Shown here: positions 15,675 through 24,998 of the stretch, piece by piece
Position numbering within the stretch: the stretch's first letter is position 1
Layout: each line of letters opens with the position of its first letter
Source: JACVCJ01 sp052437175
Lineage (GTDB): Bacteria; Bacteroidota; Bacteroidia; CAIKAF01
DNA length: 64,000 nucleotides
NCBI GenBank assembly: GCA_052437175.1
Contig: JBQVOK010000004.1
Coordinates: 377,294 to 441,293, forward strand
Reading direction: 5' to 3'
Made by a program: the position numbers and the translations under genes
Notes under the pieces: model-generated
Database searches by the model: none
What the model was told of the DNA's origin: nothing
Seen by the model: only the letters and a program-made list of their open reading frames with translations

Positions 15675-17139
15675 TTGTATACGAATAGAGCCATAAACCT
15701 GCTGAAGACTCTTTACCAGAATGAACAGGAAGAATTACTGGATTATTTGCGTAAGCAAAATAAGACCAAAAGTTACCAAACCTGCAAAGTTCTGGTAAAA
15801 TTACTGGAGAAAAAGAACGGTAATTTTACCAAGGAAGACGTATTTTACGGTATTTACAAATACGAGTACGCTGCCAAGTTCGATTACCTGCTCCGCAACG
15901 ATTTTCGCATTCTTTCGCGCGAGATCGAAGAGTTTATCGGCTCAAACAATGTATTCCCGATGGTGGGACAGCTGCGCATGCTCACCTATCTTTCGGTGCT
16001 GCTGCGTACGGGCGACAGTGCCTTTTTTGAAAAGGAATACCAGGCCAAGGACCCGCAGATCACCAATCCTTACCTGCGCGAATGGCTGGAAAGAATATAC
16101 TACGATTTCAGCTTTAAGAACCTGCAGCTGAAGGATAAATTCCTGCTCGACTACAAGCAAAAACTGCACGAGCACCGCGACAACGTACTGAAGAACTCGG
16201 CCGTTAAACTGGCGGAACTTTCGGCCAAACAGGCCTTTATCAATAAACAGCTCGAACTGCTGGGCGTAAACGGCTACCAGGAAGAGCCTTCTTTTTTCGG
16301 CATCGACCTCGAAGATCCCGGCAATGCACCCACCATACAGTACCTGGTGCTGAAATCGGCCACTTACAGCAAATCGGGCAAAGAGGCCATACAGTCCCTG
16401 GAAGTGTGTTCCTCCATGCTGAACAATTACGAACACGCCTACCTCGTGAAGGATTTTGAAACCATCTGGGTACTGTCGAACCTGGGTTTTCACTATTATC
16501 TCTCGGGCGATTTTGTAAAGGCAGCCGGCTATTTCGAAAAAGCATACACCGAGCCCATGATCGGGCAGTACGAACTGCGCGGCAATATCCTGTTCAACTA
16601 CCTGTCGGCCCTGCTGAAAAAGGCTGATTTTGAAAAGGCCGATACCGTAATGGAGCGGTACAAAAAGGACTGGCAGGCCGAAGACCGTCTGCGCTGCCGT
16701 TTCCTCTTCCAGCGCGTGCTGATACACATGGCCCTGAAGCGTAACAAAGACGCCAAACAGCTGCTGGTGACCATGTCGGTGCCCGAAAGCTCGTACGATT
16801 ATTACTATTTCCGTACGCTGTTGGTGCTCATCTTTATCCTGAACGACGAATACGAGCGGGCCATAATGGAGCTGCGCAACTACAATGCAGATACGCTTTG
16901 CCCTGGAAGAACTGGGGCAGTTTCATAAAATGCTGTGTTACGTATTTAAATACTACCTGAAACTATACGACAAAGCCACCTCGCTGGGCGTATGGGACGA
17001 TGCGGCAGAAAAAAGCATGCAGGACGCCCTGGCGCGCAAGACGGCGGCGGGTGGAGCCGTACAGTACAACGACTCCATTATGCTCGATTTTCTTACCATC
17101 AAATTGGAACTGCTGCGAAAAGCCACGCTGCATCAATAA
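15675..17139 (+). pseudogene. Helical-repeat (TPR-like) protein gene interrupted by a frameshift
   Basis: Reading from TTG at 15675 (no ATG is available; the promoter lies 19 nt upstream) gives about 400 residues of alpha-helical, TPR-like sequence, for example NLGFHYYLSGDFVKAAGYFEKA. The frame then changes between about 16877 and 16895. The original frame ends in unrelated residues at 16928. The +1 frame picks up the same kind of sequence (FALEELGQFHKMLCYVFKYY) and runs to a stop at 17139. Together they give a protein of about 488 residues. Either the gene is a recent pseudogene or there is a one- or two-base sequencing error. Function unknown. Confidence 0.75.
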
Positions 17140-17189
17140 GGTTTTGCGGCTACGGATATTTTTCCCATTTTCGTCCCCAAATTAGAAGC

Positions 17190-18086
17190 ATGAAGCCTAC
17201 TTTAGTCATATTAGCCGCCGGGATCGGCAGCCGCTACGGCGGAATCAAGCAGATCGACCCATTCGGGCCCAATGGCGAAACCATTATAGATTATTCTCTC
17301 TTCGACGCTATACGTGCCGGTTTCGGCAAGATCGTATTCATTATCCGCCCCGAACTGGAGCCGGATTTTAAAGAGGTTTTCGATGCAAAGCTCCGTGGCC
17401 GTATTCCCTACGAGTTTGCCTACCAGACCCTGGACATTTCGCCTTTCGGGCTGGAAACACCGGCAGAACGTACCAAACCCTGGGGCACAGGACACGCCAT
17501 GCTGGCCGCGCGTAAACAGATAGACACTCCTTTTGCGGTGATCAATGCCGACGATTTTTATGGCCGCGATGCTTTTGTGACCATGGCCGGATTTCTTTCG
17601 GCACAAAACCCGGACAGCCTGCACGCTATGGCCGGTTACGAGCTGGCCCGCACCCTTTCGGAGAACGGCAGCGTGTCGCGCGGGGTGTGCGAAGCAGACG
17701 GAGAAGGCTACCTGCAGAATATTACCGAACGCACCAAAATATACCGTAAGGACGGACAGATCGTATCCGAGGAAAAGGACGGCAGCCTGCTGAACCTGCC
17801 CGAAGACAGCCCGGTGAGTATGAATTTCTGGGGCTTCCAGCTTTCGGTATTCGAACGGCTCGACGCCTGGTTCCGCGAGTTTGCCGCCGCTAATATCAAC
17901 GATCCCAAGGCCGAGTTCTACATTCCGCTGGCGGTGAAAAAACTGATGGACGAAGGACATCGTATACGCATCATTCCCAATTCGGCACAGTGGTTCGGCG
18001 TTACCTACCGCGAAGATAAGGAAGGCGTACAGCAGAGCCTGGCCGCACTCACAGCATCGGGTGAATACCCCGCAAAACTCTGGTAA
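17190..18086 (+). CDS. Sugar-1-phosphate nucleotidyltransferase family protein
   Basis: This 298-aa protein begins MKPTLVILAAGIGSRYGGIKQ, the nucleotide-binding signature LAAGxGxRxGGxKQ of NDP-sugar pyrophosphorylases. A metal-binding Asp pair follows in FAVINADDFYG (about residue 113). The remaining part shows FWGFQLSVFE and ends with WFGVTYREDKEGVQQ. It transfers a nucleotide to a sugar phosphate, but sugar and nucleotide cannot be read from sequence. The ATG at 17190 is the only start that keeps the motif at the N-terminus. A weak GCGG-TTC-CCGC hairpin with a T-rich tail follows at 18090-18110. Confidence 0.85.
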   Translation: MKPTLVILAAGIGSRYGGIKQIDPFGPNGETIIDYSLFDAIRAGFGKIVFIIRPELEPDFKEVFDAKLRGRIPYEFAYQTLDISPFGLETPAERTKPWGTGHAMLAARKQIDTPFAVINADDFYGRDAFVTMAGFLSAQNPDSLHAMAGYELARTLSENGSVSRGVCEADGEGYLQNITERTKIYRKDGQIVSEEKDGSLLNLPEDSPVSMNFWGFQLSVFERLDAWFREFAAANINDPKAEFYIPLAVKKLMDEGHRIRIIPNSAQWFGVTYREDKEGVQQSLAALTASGEYPAKLW

Positions 18087-18263
18087 AACGCGGTTCCCGC
18101 ATTATTTTTGTGTTAAATGCCCCCGGCTTTGATTACCTGCATTTAGGTAGTAAAATGCCCTGTTCTACCCTGTTATCGCCAGCGGCAAAGTGCCGTTAAT
18201 ACAGGCATAGAAAATATCTATAGGTATTTTGCAATTTATTTTCCCCTTTTTAAGTGATACAAT

Positions 18264-18271
18264 TATCTTTG
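18264..18271 (+). promoter_or_regulatory. -7 promoter element of acnA
   Basis: TATCTTTG matches TAnnTTTG and lies 23 nt before the acnA ATG. The 208-bp gap upstream also has two small hairpins (TACCT/AGGTA near 18138-18153, CGGCA/TGCCG near 18183-18195) of unknown meaning. Confidence 0.6.
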
Positions 18272-18294
18272 TGCATCTATAAAATCAATTTGTA

Positions 18295-20961
18295 ATGAGT
18301 CAGGATATATTCGGCATTAAGCGGGAATTGACAAGCGCGAAAGGAACTTTCGGTTACTATTCACTGGCAGAGCTTCAGAAACAGGGCTATGCGGTGGATG
18401 CGCTTCCGTTCTCGATTCGTGTACTACTGGAAAACGCGCTGCGTAACTATGACAATTTTGCCATCACACGTGAAAACGTGGAAACGATTTTGAACTGGAA
18501 GCCGAAACCGGCCGACAAGGAAATTCCGTTTAAACCTGCCCGCGTACTGATGCAGGACTTTACAGGAGTTCCGGCTGTGGTAGACATTACGTCGATCCGC
18601 GCCGAAGCCGTTCGCAAAGGTAAAGTTGGCAGCCGGATCAATCCGCTGGTACCCGTAGACCTGGTGATCGATCACTCTGTACAGATTGACTATTTCGGAA
18701 GTTCAGACTCGCTCAGTAAAAATATGGAGCTGGAATACGAGCGCAATAAAGAGCGCTACCAGTTCCTGAAATGGGCCCAGAAAGCCTTCAATAACTTCTC
18801 GGTGGTTCCTCCGGGAATGGGTATCTGCCACCAGGTGAACCTGGAATACCTGGCCCAGGGCGTAATTACCCGCGACGGACTGGCTTTCCCCGACACCCTG
18901 GTAGGTACCGACTCGCACACACCTATGGTGAACGGTATTGGTGTAATTGCCTGGGGTGTGGGTGGTATCGAGGCCGAGGCCGCCCTGCTGGGTCAGCCCC
19001 TGTTCTTTGTAATGCCCGAAGTGATCGGTCTGCGCCTCACCGGTAAACTGCCCGAAGGGGCTACCGCTACCGATATGGTACTTACCATCACCAACCTGCT
19101 GCGCCAGTACGGGGTAGTAGAAAAATTCGTAGAAGTATTCGGTCCCGGCCTCGACAACCTGAGCGTTCCCGACCGTGCTACCATTTCCAATATGTCGCCT
19201 GAGTTCGGCTGTACGGTATCGTTCTTCCCGATCGATGACCAGACGCTGGATTACATGCGCAAGACCAACCGCGCCGAAGACCAGGTACAACTGGTGGAAG
19301 CCTACTGCAAAGCCAATATGCTGTGGCGCGAGAACGAAGATAAAGTACAGTACACACACGTGCTGGAACTGGACCTGACCACCGTAGTTCCTACCGTTGC
19401 CGGTCCGAAACGTCCGCAGGACAAAATTATCCTCAGCACCCTGCAGCAGGGTTACCAGGCCAGCCTGGAAAAAGACTTCGGTCGCACCCAGGAGCAGGCC
19501 AAAGCCGTGAATGTATCCGATGCAGAAGGCAATCATTATAACCTGAAAGACGGCGATGTGGTCATTGCCGCCATTACCAGCTGTACCAACACCTCGAACC
19601 CCAGCGTAATGATCGGTGCGGGTCTGGTGGCCAAAAAAGCACGTGCACTGGGCCTGCAGGTAAAACCCTGGGTAAAAACCTCCCTGGCTCCGGGTTCGCG
19701 CGCGGTAACCGATTACCTCATCAATGCCGGACTGCTCGAAGAACTGGAAGCCATGAAATTTAACCTGGCCGGTTACGGCTGTACCACCTGTATCGGTAAC
19801 TCCGGTCCGCTGCCCGATCATATCGCGGCCGCCGTTGACGGGGGAGACCTGGTGGTAACCTCGGTGCTTTCGGGTAACCGAAATTTCGAGGCCCGCGTAC
19901 ACCCGCAGGTAAAAATGAATTTCCTGGCTTCGCCCATGCTGGTAGTGGTTTATGCCCTGGCCGGTACGGTAAACACCGATATCTTTAACGAACCCCTGGG
20001 AACCGATAAGAACGGCAACCCGGTATTCATGAAAGACGTATGGCCGAGCAACCAGGAGATCTACGAATCGGTAATGAAAAGCGTTACCAAGGAGGCCTTT
20101 GCCAAAGAATACGCCAAGGTGTTCACCGGTGACGAATCCTGGCAGGAACTGGCTGCCCCCGAAGGCGAGATCTTTGCCTGGGATGCCGATTCCACTTATA
20201 TTGCAGAAGCTCCGTTCTTCAACAACCTGTCAGAGACCGTGGCCGAACCGGAAGATATCCGCGACGCACGCACCCTGCTGGTACTGGGAGATTCCATTAC
20301 TACAGACCATATTTCGCCCGCGGGTTCTTTCAAAGAAAGTACACCTGCCGGTAAATACCTTTCTGCCAAAGGTGTGCAGAAGGCCGACTTCAACTCGTAC
20401 GGCTCGCGCCGCGGTAACCACGAGGTAATGATGCGCGGTACCTTTGCCAACGTACGTATCAAAAACAAACTGGCTACCCAGGAAGGCGGATTTACCACCT
20501 ATCTGCCTACCGGTGAGGAAATGAGCGTATACGATGCCTCGATGAAATACCAGGCCGAAAAAACGCCGCTGGTGGTACTGGCCGGTAAAGAATACGGTTC
20601 CGGATCGAGCCGCGACTGGGCTGCCAAAGGAACTTTCCTGCTGGGCGTAAAAGCTGTGATCGCCGAGAGCTACGAACGTATCCACCGCAGCAACCTGGTG
20701 GGCATGGGCGTACTGCCGCTGGTATACCGCAACGGTCAGTCGGCCGAAACGCTGGGCCTCACAGGTAGGGAAGTGTTCACAGTCCATGGCATCACCGAAG
20801 GACTTACCCCGGGTAAAGTGCTGAAAGTAACAGCCGCCAAAGAAGACGGCAGCGTTACGGAGTTCGAGGTGACCTGCCGCCTGGATTCACAGATCGAGAT
20901 CGAGTACTACAAGAACGGAGGTATCCTTCAGTACGTGCTGCGTCAGTTCCTGAAAAACTAA
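18295..20961 (+). CDS. acnA: Aconitate hydratase A
   Basis: This 888-aa protein has the length and layout of AcnA/IRP1-type aconitases. The three [4Fe-4S] cysteines are visible: TSCTNTSNPSVM (around residue 435) and GYGCTTCIGNSG (around 500). Active-site stretches include VGTDSHTPMVNG, the swivel-domain GDSITTDHISPAG and GKEYGSGSSRDWAAKG. It interconverts citrate and isocitrate in the TCA cycle. The gene is monocistronic, with its own -7 element and a strong terminator. Confidence 0.97.
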   Translation: MSQDIFGIKRELTSAKGTFGYYSLAELQKQGYAVDALPFSIRVLLENALRNYDNFAITRENVETILNWKPKPADKEIPFKPARVLMQDFTGVPAVVDITSIRAEAVRKGKVGSRINPLVPVDLVIDHSVQIDYFGSSDSLSKNMELEYERNKERYQFLKWAQKAFNNFSVVPPGMGICHQVNLEYLAQGVITRDGLAFPDTLVGTDSHTPMVNGIGVIAWGVGGIEAEAALLGQPLFFVMPEVIGLRLTGKLPEGATATDMVLTITNLLRQYGVVEKFVEVFGPGLDNLSVPDRATISNMSPEFGCTVSFFPIDDQTLDYMRKTNRAEDQVQLVEAYCKANMLWRENEDKVQYTHVLELDLTTVVPTVAGPKRPQDKIILSTLQQGYQASLEKDFGRTQEQAKAVNVSDAEGNHYNLKDGDVVIAAITSCTNTSNPSVMIGAGLVAKKARALGLQVKPWVKTSLAPGSRAVTDYLINAGLLEELEAMKFNLAGYGCTTCIGNSGPLPDHIAAAVDGGDLVVTSVLSGNRNFEARVHPQVKMNFLASPMLVVVYALAGTVNTDIFNEPLGTDKNGNPVFMKDVWPSNQEIYESVMKSVTKEAFAKEYAKVFTGDESWQELAAPEGEIFAWDADSTYIAEAPFFNNLSETVAEPEDIRDARTLLVLGDSITTDHISPAGSFKESTPAGKYLSAKGVQKADFNSYGSRRGNHEVMMRGTFANVRIKNKLATQEGGFTTYLPTGEEMSVYDASMKYQAEKTPLVVLAGKEYGSGSSRDWAAKGTFLLGVKAVIAESYERIHRSNLVGMGVLPLVYRNGQSAETLGLTGREVFTVHGITEGLTPGKVLKVTAAKEDGSVTEFEVTCRLDSQIEIEYYKNGGILQYVLRQFLKN

Positions 20962-20984
20962 AACAACATCCTTGTTTATAGATA

Positions 20985-21012
20985 AGCCCCGGTTATGCCG
21001 GGGCTTTTTTTG
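20985..21012 (+). terminator. Intrinsic terminator of acnA
   Basis: AGCCCCGG (20985-20992) pairs with CCGGGGCT (20998-21005) across a 5-nt loop and is followed by a T-run. It is the strongest terminator in the window. Confidence 0.92.
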
Positions 21013-21039
21013 TATTTTTCCGTAATTCCCCGAGGTCGC

Positions 21040-22284
21040 ATGAAGAAAATAACGAAAGCTATAGCATACGGTTTCTTCTGTCTGCTGTTCCTGTATATTC
21101 AAATACGTCTGTATTACAGGCCTGCATTTAATAACGGGCCTGAAGGCGCCTACAACAGAGACCTGTATGCACAGCTTACTTACCTGGAACCTCGTATGCA
21201 CGAGGGAGCTGCTTCGGCCATGCAGCAGGTGTACCCGGAAGGCTTTGTTTTTAGTCATGCGTTGTATGGTCTGGCACAGGCACAGTTTATGAAGGCACTT
21301 GTTCCCGGAACGCCCTTATATGCACATGCGCGCTCAGAAGCGATATGGGCCTGGAAAGAAATCTGTTCACCTGCAGGAACGCTTGTGTTTGACAGCGCAC
21401 AAGCCCTGCCGTACGGGGCTTTTCATTTTGGCTGGAGTAATTACCTGCTTGCCCTCATTATAGAAGCTTCTACGGAAAAAGACACTTTATTGAACCGGCT
21501 TTTCCGACAGAACTGTGATCTGCTGGCTGGTTGTGCCGATACCCTTGAAACACCTTATGCCGAATCTTACCCGGGAGCTGCCTGGCCCGCCGATATGCTG
21601 GTGTGTATGGCGGCATTGTCTGCCGGCAACAGAATATTCGGAAATATTTATGAAAATACCCTGACACACTGGTTGCAAAGAGCCGATAGACGGACAGATT
21701 CCCGTAAATTGATACCTCATGCCTATGATACGGAAAAGGACCGGGTAAGCCAGGAGGCGAGGGGCTCTTCACAAAGTCTTATCCTCATTATGCTGCATGA
21801 AATAGATAGTACGTATGCCCGACGTAAATTCAAGATATACCATGAACACTTTCTTACATACAGGCTGGGGCTTGCCGCATTAAGAGAATATCCATATAAG
21901 GAAAATGGCGGTGGCGATATCGATTCCGGCCCTGTGATCTGGGGTGCTGGTGGGGCGGCATCCATCGTAGGCGTGTATACCATGAATCTATTCGGAGCGC
22001 ATAATACAGGCATTTCGTTAAGGAACAGCATCGAACTTTTTGGCCTGCCTTATACCTGTAAGGGCGAAAAGAGCTATCTATTGGGGCAATGGATCATGGC
22101 AGACCTGTTCATTGCCTGGGTAAATGCACAGGAATTTACACCCGAAGCGGAAATGAAAGAGTCCCGCAACTGGCGTTTACCTGTTCAGGCCGGAGCTATG
22201 ATAAGCCTTATACTGATAAGCTGCCGGGCCTATGGCAGACAGCTGAAGCGCTTTTTACACCATAAAAAAAGGCACCCCTTGTGA
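21040..22284 (+). CDS. Unknown membrane-anchored alpha-helical protein (414 aa)
   Basis: MKKITKAIAYGFFCLLFLYIQ at the N-terminus is one membrane helix. A second hydrophobic helix lies near the end (AGAMISLILISCRAYG, about 386-401) before a basic tail. The middle resembles an alpha/alpha-barrel, with conserved-looking blocks YPGAAWPADMLVCMAAL and GGDIDSGPVIWGAGGAAS. These recall linalool dehydratase/isomerase-like or six-hairpin enzymes, but I cannot confirm it. The ATG at 21040 lies 28 nt after the acnA terminator. The stop codon falls inside the loop of the convergent gene's terminator. Confidence 0.85.
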   Translation: MKKITKAIAYGFFCLLFLYIQIRLYYRPAFNNGPEGAYNRDLYAQLTYLEPRMHEGAASAMQQVYPEGFVFSHALYGLAQAQFMKALVPGTPLYAHARSEAIWAWKEICSPAGTLVFDSAQALPYGAFHFGWSNYLLALIIEASTEKDTLLNRLFRQNCDLLAGCADTLETPYAESYPGAAWPADMLVCMAALSAGNRIFGNIYENTLTHWLQRADRRTDSRKLIPHAYDTEKDRVSQEARGSSQSLILIMLHEIDSTYARRKFKIYHEHFLTYRLGLAALREYPYKENGGGDIDSGPVIWGAGGAASIVGVYTMNLFGAHNTGISLRNSIELFGLPYTCKGEKSYLLGQWIMADLFIAWVNAQEFTPEAEMKESRNWRLPVQAGAMISLILISCRAYGRQLKRFLHHKKRHPL

Positions 22285-22293
22285 GGATGCCTT
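22264..22293 (-). terminator. Terminator of the RRM gene, embedded in the neighbour's 3' end
   Basis: AAGGCA (22269-22274) and TGCCTT (22288-22293) form the stem. On the minus strand it is followed by a T-run (complement of 22264-22270). The hairpin overlaps the last codons and stop (22282-22284) of the convergent plus-strand gene. Confidence 0.75.
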
Positions 22294-22317
22294 AAACAAT
22301 ATGAAAGAAATATTTTC

Positions 22318-22677
22318 TTAGTAACTGTTGTTATTGTTGTCGTAGTTACGACGGGGTTTGAAACCACCGCTGTTACCACCATGACCGCCGCCACCGCGGT
22401 TGCCACGGAAGCCACCACCACTGCGGTTGTTGTTGTTCTCTTTCGGACGGGCAACGGATACGGAAATAACTTTTCCGTCATACTCGGCACGATCCAGTTC
22501 GTCAATGGCTTTCTGCCCTTCGGCATCACCCATTTCAACAAATCCGAAACCTCTTGAACGACCGGTTTCACGATCCATAATTACTTTAGCTGAAGATACG
22601 GCTCCGTACTCTTCAAACAACTCTCTTAAGTCGGCATCACTTACGCCGTAGCTTAAATTTGAAACAAAAATGTTCAT
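22318..22677 (-). CDS. RRM-domain RNA-binding protein with Gly-rich tail
   Basis: The 119-aa protein has one RRM: RNP2 IFVSNL (residues 3-8) and RNP1 RGFGFVEM (42-49), with the usual aromatic residues present. A Gly/Asn/Arg-rich tail (about 85-119, GGGFRGNRGGGGHGG and NYDNNNNSY) follows. This is the common bacterial single-RRM type, often cold-induced, that binds single-stranded RNA and probably acts as an RNA chaperone. It has its own promoter, a leader of about 120 nt and a terminator. The long leader is consistent with temperature-dependent control. Confidence 0.93.
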   Translation of the reverse strand: MNIFVSNLSYGVSDADLRELFEEYGAVSSAKVIMDRETGRSRGFGFVEMGDAEGQKAIDELDRAEYDGKVISVSVARPKENNNNRSGGGFRGNRGGGGHGGNSGGFKPRRNYDNNNNSY

Positions 22678-22811
22678 TCTGAATAAAAAAAATAAAAATT
22701 ACATTGAGTTTCAAGCAGAGATTACAGATTGGCATTAACGTACAACGATACCGATGCAGAATAACGTAAATCTTAGGTCCTTACTTTCATTCCCAAATCT
22801 CTGCAAACATA
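22678..22811 (-). promoter_or_regulatory. Promoter and long 5' leader of the RRM gene
   Basis: The minus-strand -7 element TATGTTTG (complement of 22804-22811) matches TAnnTTTG. It predicts a transcript start near 22800 and a leader of about 120 nt before the ATG at 22677. The end of the leader is A/T-rich with runs of A and T. The 156 bp between 22812 and 22967 show only the likely AraC promoter, TACCTTTA at 22935-22942. Confidence 0.55.
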
Positions 22812-22967
22812 GTGAAAAAAACACACCCTGCTTCACCCGAGGTCGAATAATCTGTTAAAACTTGTTTTTTTCTGGTTCTCAATCTTTTATAATCTATCCT
22901 CAATTTTCGCCGCACATCGCTGTGGGCTTTGTATTACCTTTACCGGCCCCGAAAACCTCTCGTTTTG

Positions 22968-24104
22968 ATGCAACTGATCGTACTCCTCGGAAGTATGCAG
23001 GCCCTGATCCTGTTCCTGCTGCTGGTTACCCGGCGCAACAACCGCCTGTCTAACCGTTTGCTGGGTATCATTATGCTGGTGGTGTTCCTGCATCTGCTCA
23101 TCGTGGCGAACGATAACCCTGCCTTTTTTCAGAAGTATCCGCACGTAAGCCGGATCAGCTGGGTACTGAGTGCCCTGTATGGTCCGCTTATCTATATGTA
23201 TGTACGCATGCTTATTCCCGGTCCGGCCCGGCTGCGCTTCCGCGATCTGTGGCCGCTGAGCCCGGTACTGCTGCTTATTGTACTGAAGATGCCTTTTTTT
23301 ATACAGAGCGCCGCCGAAAAACGGGCCTATATGGCTCAATGGGACCTGGTGCTGGAGCACGATTACGGCTGGTTCAACCAGTTGGTGAATATTGTAGACC
23401 TCTTTTTTATGTTTGCCGCCCTGGTCTGGTATTACCGCTACCTGAAGGGACTGAAAGATGAATTTTCGGATATTGAACGCCGGCGCCTGGACTGGCTGCG
23501 GCATTTCCTGTATGCCAGTACCGGGGTAATGCTGTTTGCCACCCTGCTGTTCAATGCCCGCAGCTATCACATACCCTTCCTGGAACCCCTGCACGGCACG
23601 CATTTTATAGCCATGGTACTGCTGATGTACTGGATCGGTTACCGGGCCCTTTCACAACCCGATCTGTTCAATATGGCCGTTGCCGGAAAAGAAATACCGC
23701 CCGTGAAAGCGGAATTAGCCCCGGAGGAAGAAGAAACGCCGCAGGATACCCGGAACATGGAAGAGCAGGCCCTGCGCCTGCAGCAGATCGTTGCGGAGCG
23801 CCGCCTGTACCTGCGCAACGAACTTACCCTGGCCGAACTGTCTGCCGAAAGCGGTTATTCAAGGCACCAGTTGTCCGAGATCATCAATACCTGTTTCGGA
23901 CGTAATTTCTATGATTACATAAACGACTTCCGCCTGGAGGAATTTAAACGCCTGGCCACACTGCCCGAATATGCCCACCTGAATATCCTGGGGCTGGCTA
24001 TGGAATCCGGTTTTAATTCCAAGGCCACTTTCAATAACTTTTTCAGGAAGCGGACCGGTCAAACTCCGTCCGAATACGTCAAGTTCTTGAAAGATAGTCG
24101 CTAA
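22968..24104 (+). CDS. Membrane-bound AraC-family transcriptional regulator
   Basis: The 378-aa protein starts MQLIVLLGSMQALILFLLL. About seven hydrophobic helices fill residues 1-220. After an acidic linker (LAPEEEETPQD) comes an AraC-type double HTH (about 275-375), with ELTLAELSAESGYSRHQLSEI and ILGLAMESGFNSKATFNNFFRKRTGQTPSEY quoted in parts. Such 7TM-AraC proteins couple a membrane-sensed signal to transcription in Bacteroidota. The ATG at 22968 is preferred over the upstream TTG because a -7-like TACCTTTA lies between them. The two genes downstream are possible targets. Confidence 0.88.
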   Translation: MQLIVLLGSMQALILFLLLVTRRNNRLSNRLLGIIMLVVFLHLLIVANDNPAFFQKYPHVSRISWVLSALYGPLIYMYVRMLIPGPARLRFRDLWPLSPVLLLIVLKMPFFIQSAAEKRAYMAQWDLVLEHDYGWFNQLVNIVDLFFMFAALVWYYRYLKGLKDEFSDIERRRLDWLRHFLYASTGVMLFATLLFNARSYHIPFLEPLHGTHFIAMVLLMYWIGYRALSQPDLFNMAVAGKEIPPVKAELAPEEEETPQDTRNMEEQALRLQQIVAERRLYLRNELTLAELSAESGYSRHQLSEIINTCFGRNFYDYINDFRLEEFKRLATLPEYAHLNILGLAMESGFNSKATFNNFFRKRTGQTPSEYVKFLKDSR

Positions 24105-24177
24105 GAGAAGTCTTTTGCGGCCGCCTGAGACGTTTGTAAGGCCTGTGAACCCGATCTTTGCCCCAGAATTTATCACA

Positions 24178-24993
24178 ATGAAACACGTATTTTATGCATG
24201 TGCGATGTTCTTTTTACCTGCCCTTGTCCAGGCGCAGGAACATCGCCTGGAACTGAGGACCGGGTATACCCGGAGCGATTACCTGGACCGGGGAGCTTCT
24301 GACTTCCGGTATGTGGCCCACAGGGCCGTTTTAGATCTGGATTACCGTTATACTGCCCCCAAAGGCAGCTGGACGGCAGGTCTGGAAGCCGGTTACGGCA
24401 GTATGTACACCCCGTCTTACCCCGATCGTAAAATATCTTTTGCCAACTGGAACTGGGATGGCACTTACGATGTGGTGGAAGTGCCCGTGCGGGGCAATAT
24501 GTACAGCTGGAATATCCATGCCGGCCGTCTTTTCCGGGTGAACGGCTCTTCCAAACCGCTGGAAAACCGTGCGGAACTGGGCCCCGTACTACGCTGGAAC
24601 GTAATGTACATCGATGGTTTTATCCCCGCGGGTATGATGAGCGCTGCCAGCCTGGCCTTTCGCTTTGAAAAACAGCATGCCTGGAATAAACACAGCATCG
24701 GTTTTGCAGCCGAACTGCCCCTGCTGGCCGCCGTAAGCCGGCTGCCGTATCACGGTTCGGTGTCTTCGCCTGGTGTTAGTACCCGGGTGGGTGGATTCTT
24801 TAGCAGCGGCACCCGTTTTGCCTCGCTCCATACCTACCAGGAACTGACCCTGCGCCTGAACTACCGTTATGCTTTGGGTAAACGCACGGCCCTGGGCCTG
24901 GAGTATGCGCCTTCTTTCTGCCGCTACACGCTGCCGCGCGAGGTACGTTACCTGCACAATTCTTTCCGTATCCTGTTACATATAAAACTCTGA
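24178..24993 (+). CDS. Putative outer-membrane beta-barrel protein
   Basis: This 271-aa protein has a signal peptide (MKHVFYACAMFFLPALVQAQ). It is then dominated by alternating aromatic/polar strands such as AVLDLDYRYTAP, SWTAGLEAGYGSMYTP and ELTLRLNYRYALGKRTALGLEY, ending in SFRILLHIKL with a short terminal strand. This is the pattern of a small outer-membrane barrel. I do not know a specific family. It lies 5 nt before the S41 peptidase gene and 73 nt after the AraC gene, so the two form a likely operon possibly controlled by that regulator. Confidence 0.8.
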   Translation: MKHVFYACAMFFLPALVQAQEHRLELRTGYTRSDYLDRGASDFRYVAHRAVLDLDYRYTAPKGSWTAGLEAGYGSMYTPSYPDRKISFANWNWDGTYDVVEVPVRGNMYSWNIHAGRLFRVNGSSKPLENRAELGPVLRWNVMYIDGFIPAGMMSAASLAFRFEKQHAWNKHSIGFAAELPLLAAVSRLPYHGSVSSPGVSTRVGGFFSSGTRFASLHTYQELTLRLNYRYALGKRTALGLEYAPSFCRYTLPREVRYLHNSFRILLHIKL

Positions 24994-24998
24994 TCATC

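Noticed and set aside
16870..16930. Programmed ribosomal frameshift
   Set aside because: I see no slippery heptamer with a strong downstream stem at the switch, so mutation or sequencing error is more likely.
18703..19902. 399-codon minus-strand frame opposite acnA
   Set aside because: Shadow of acnA. Long open antisense frames are expected with this codon use.
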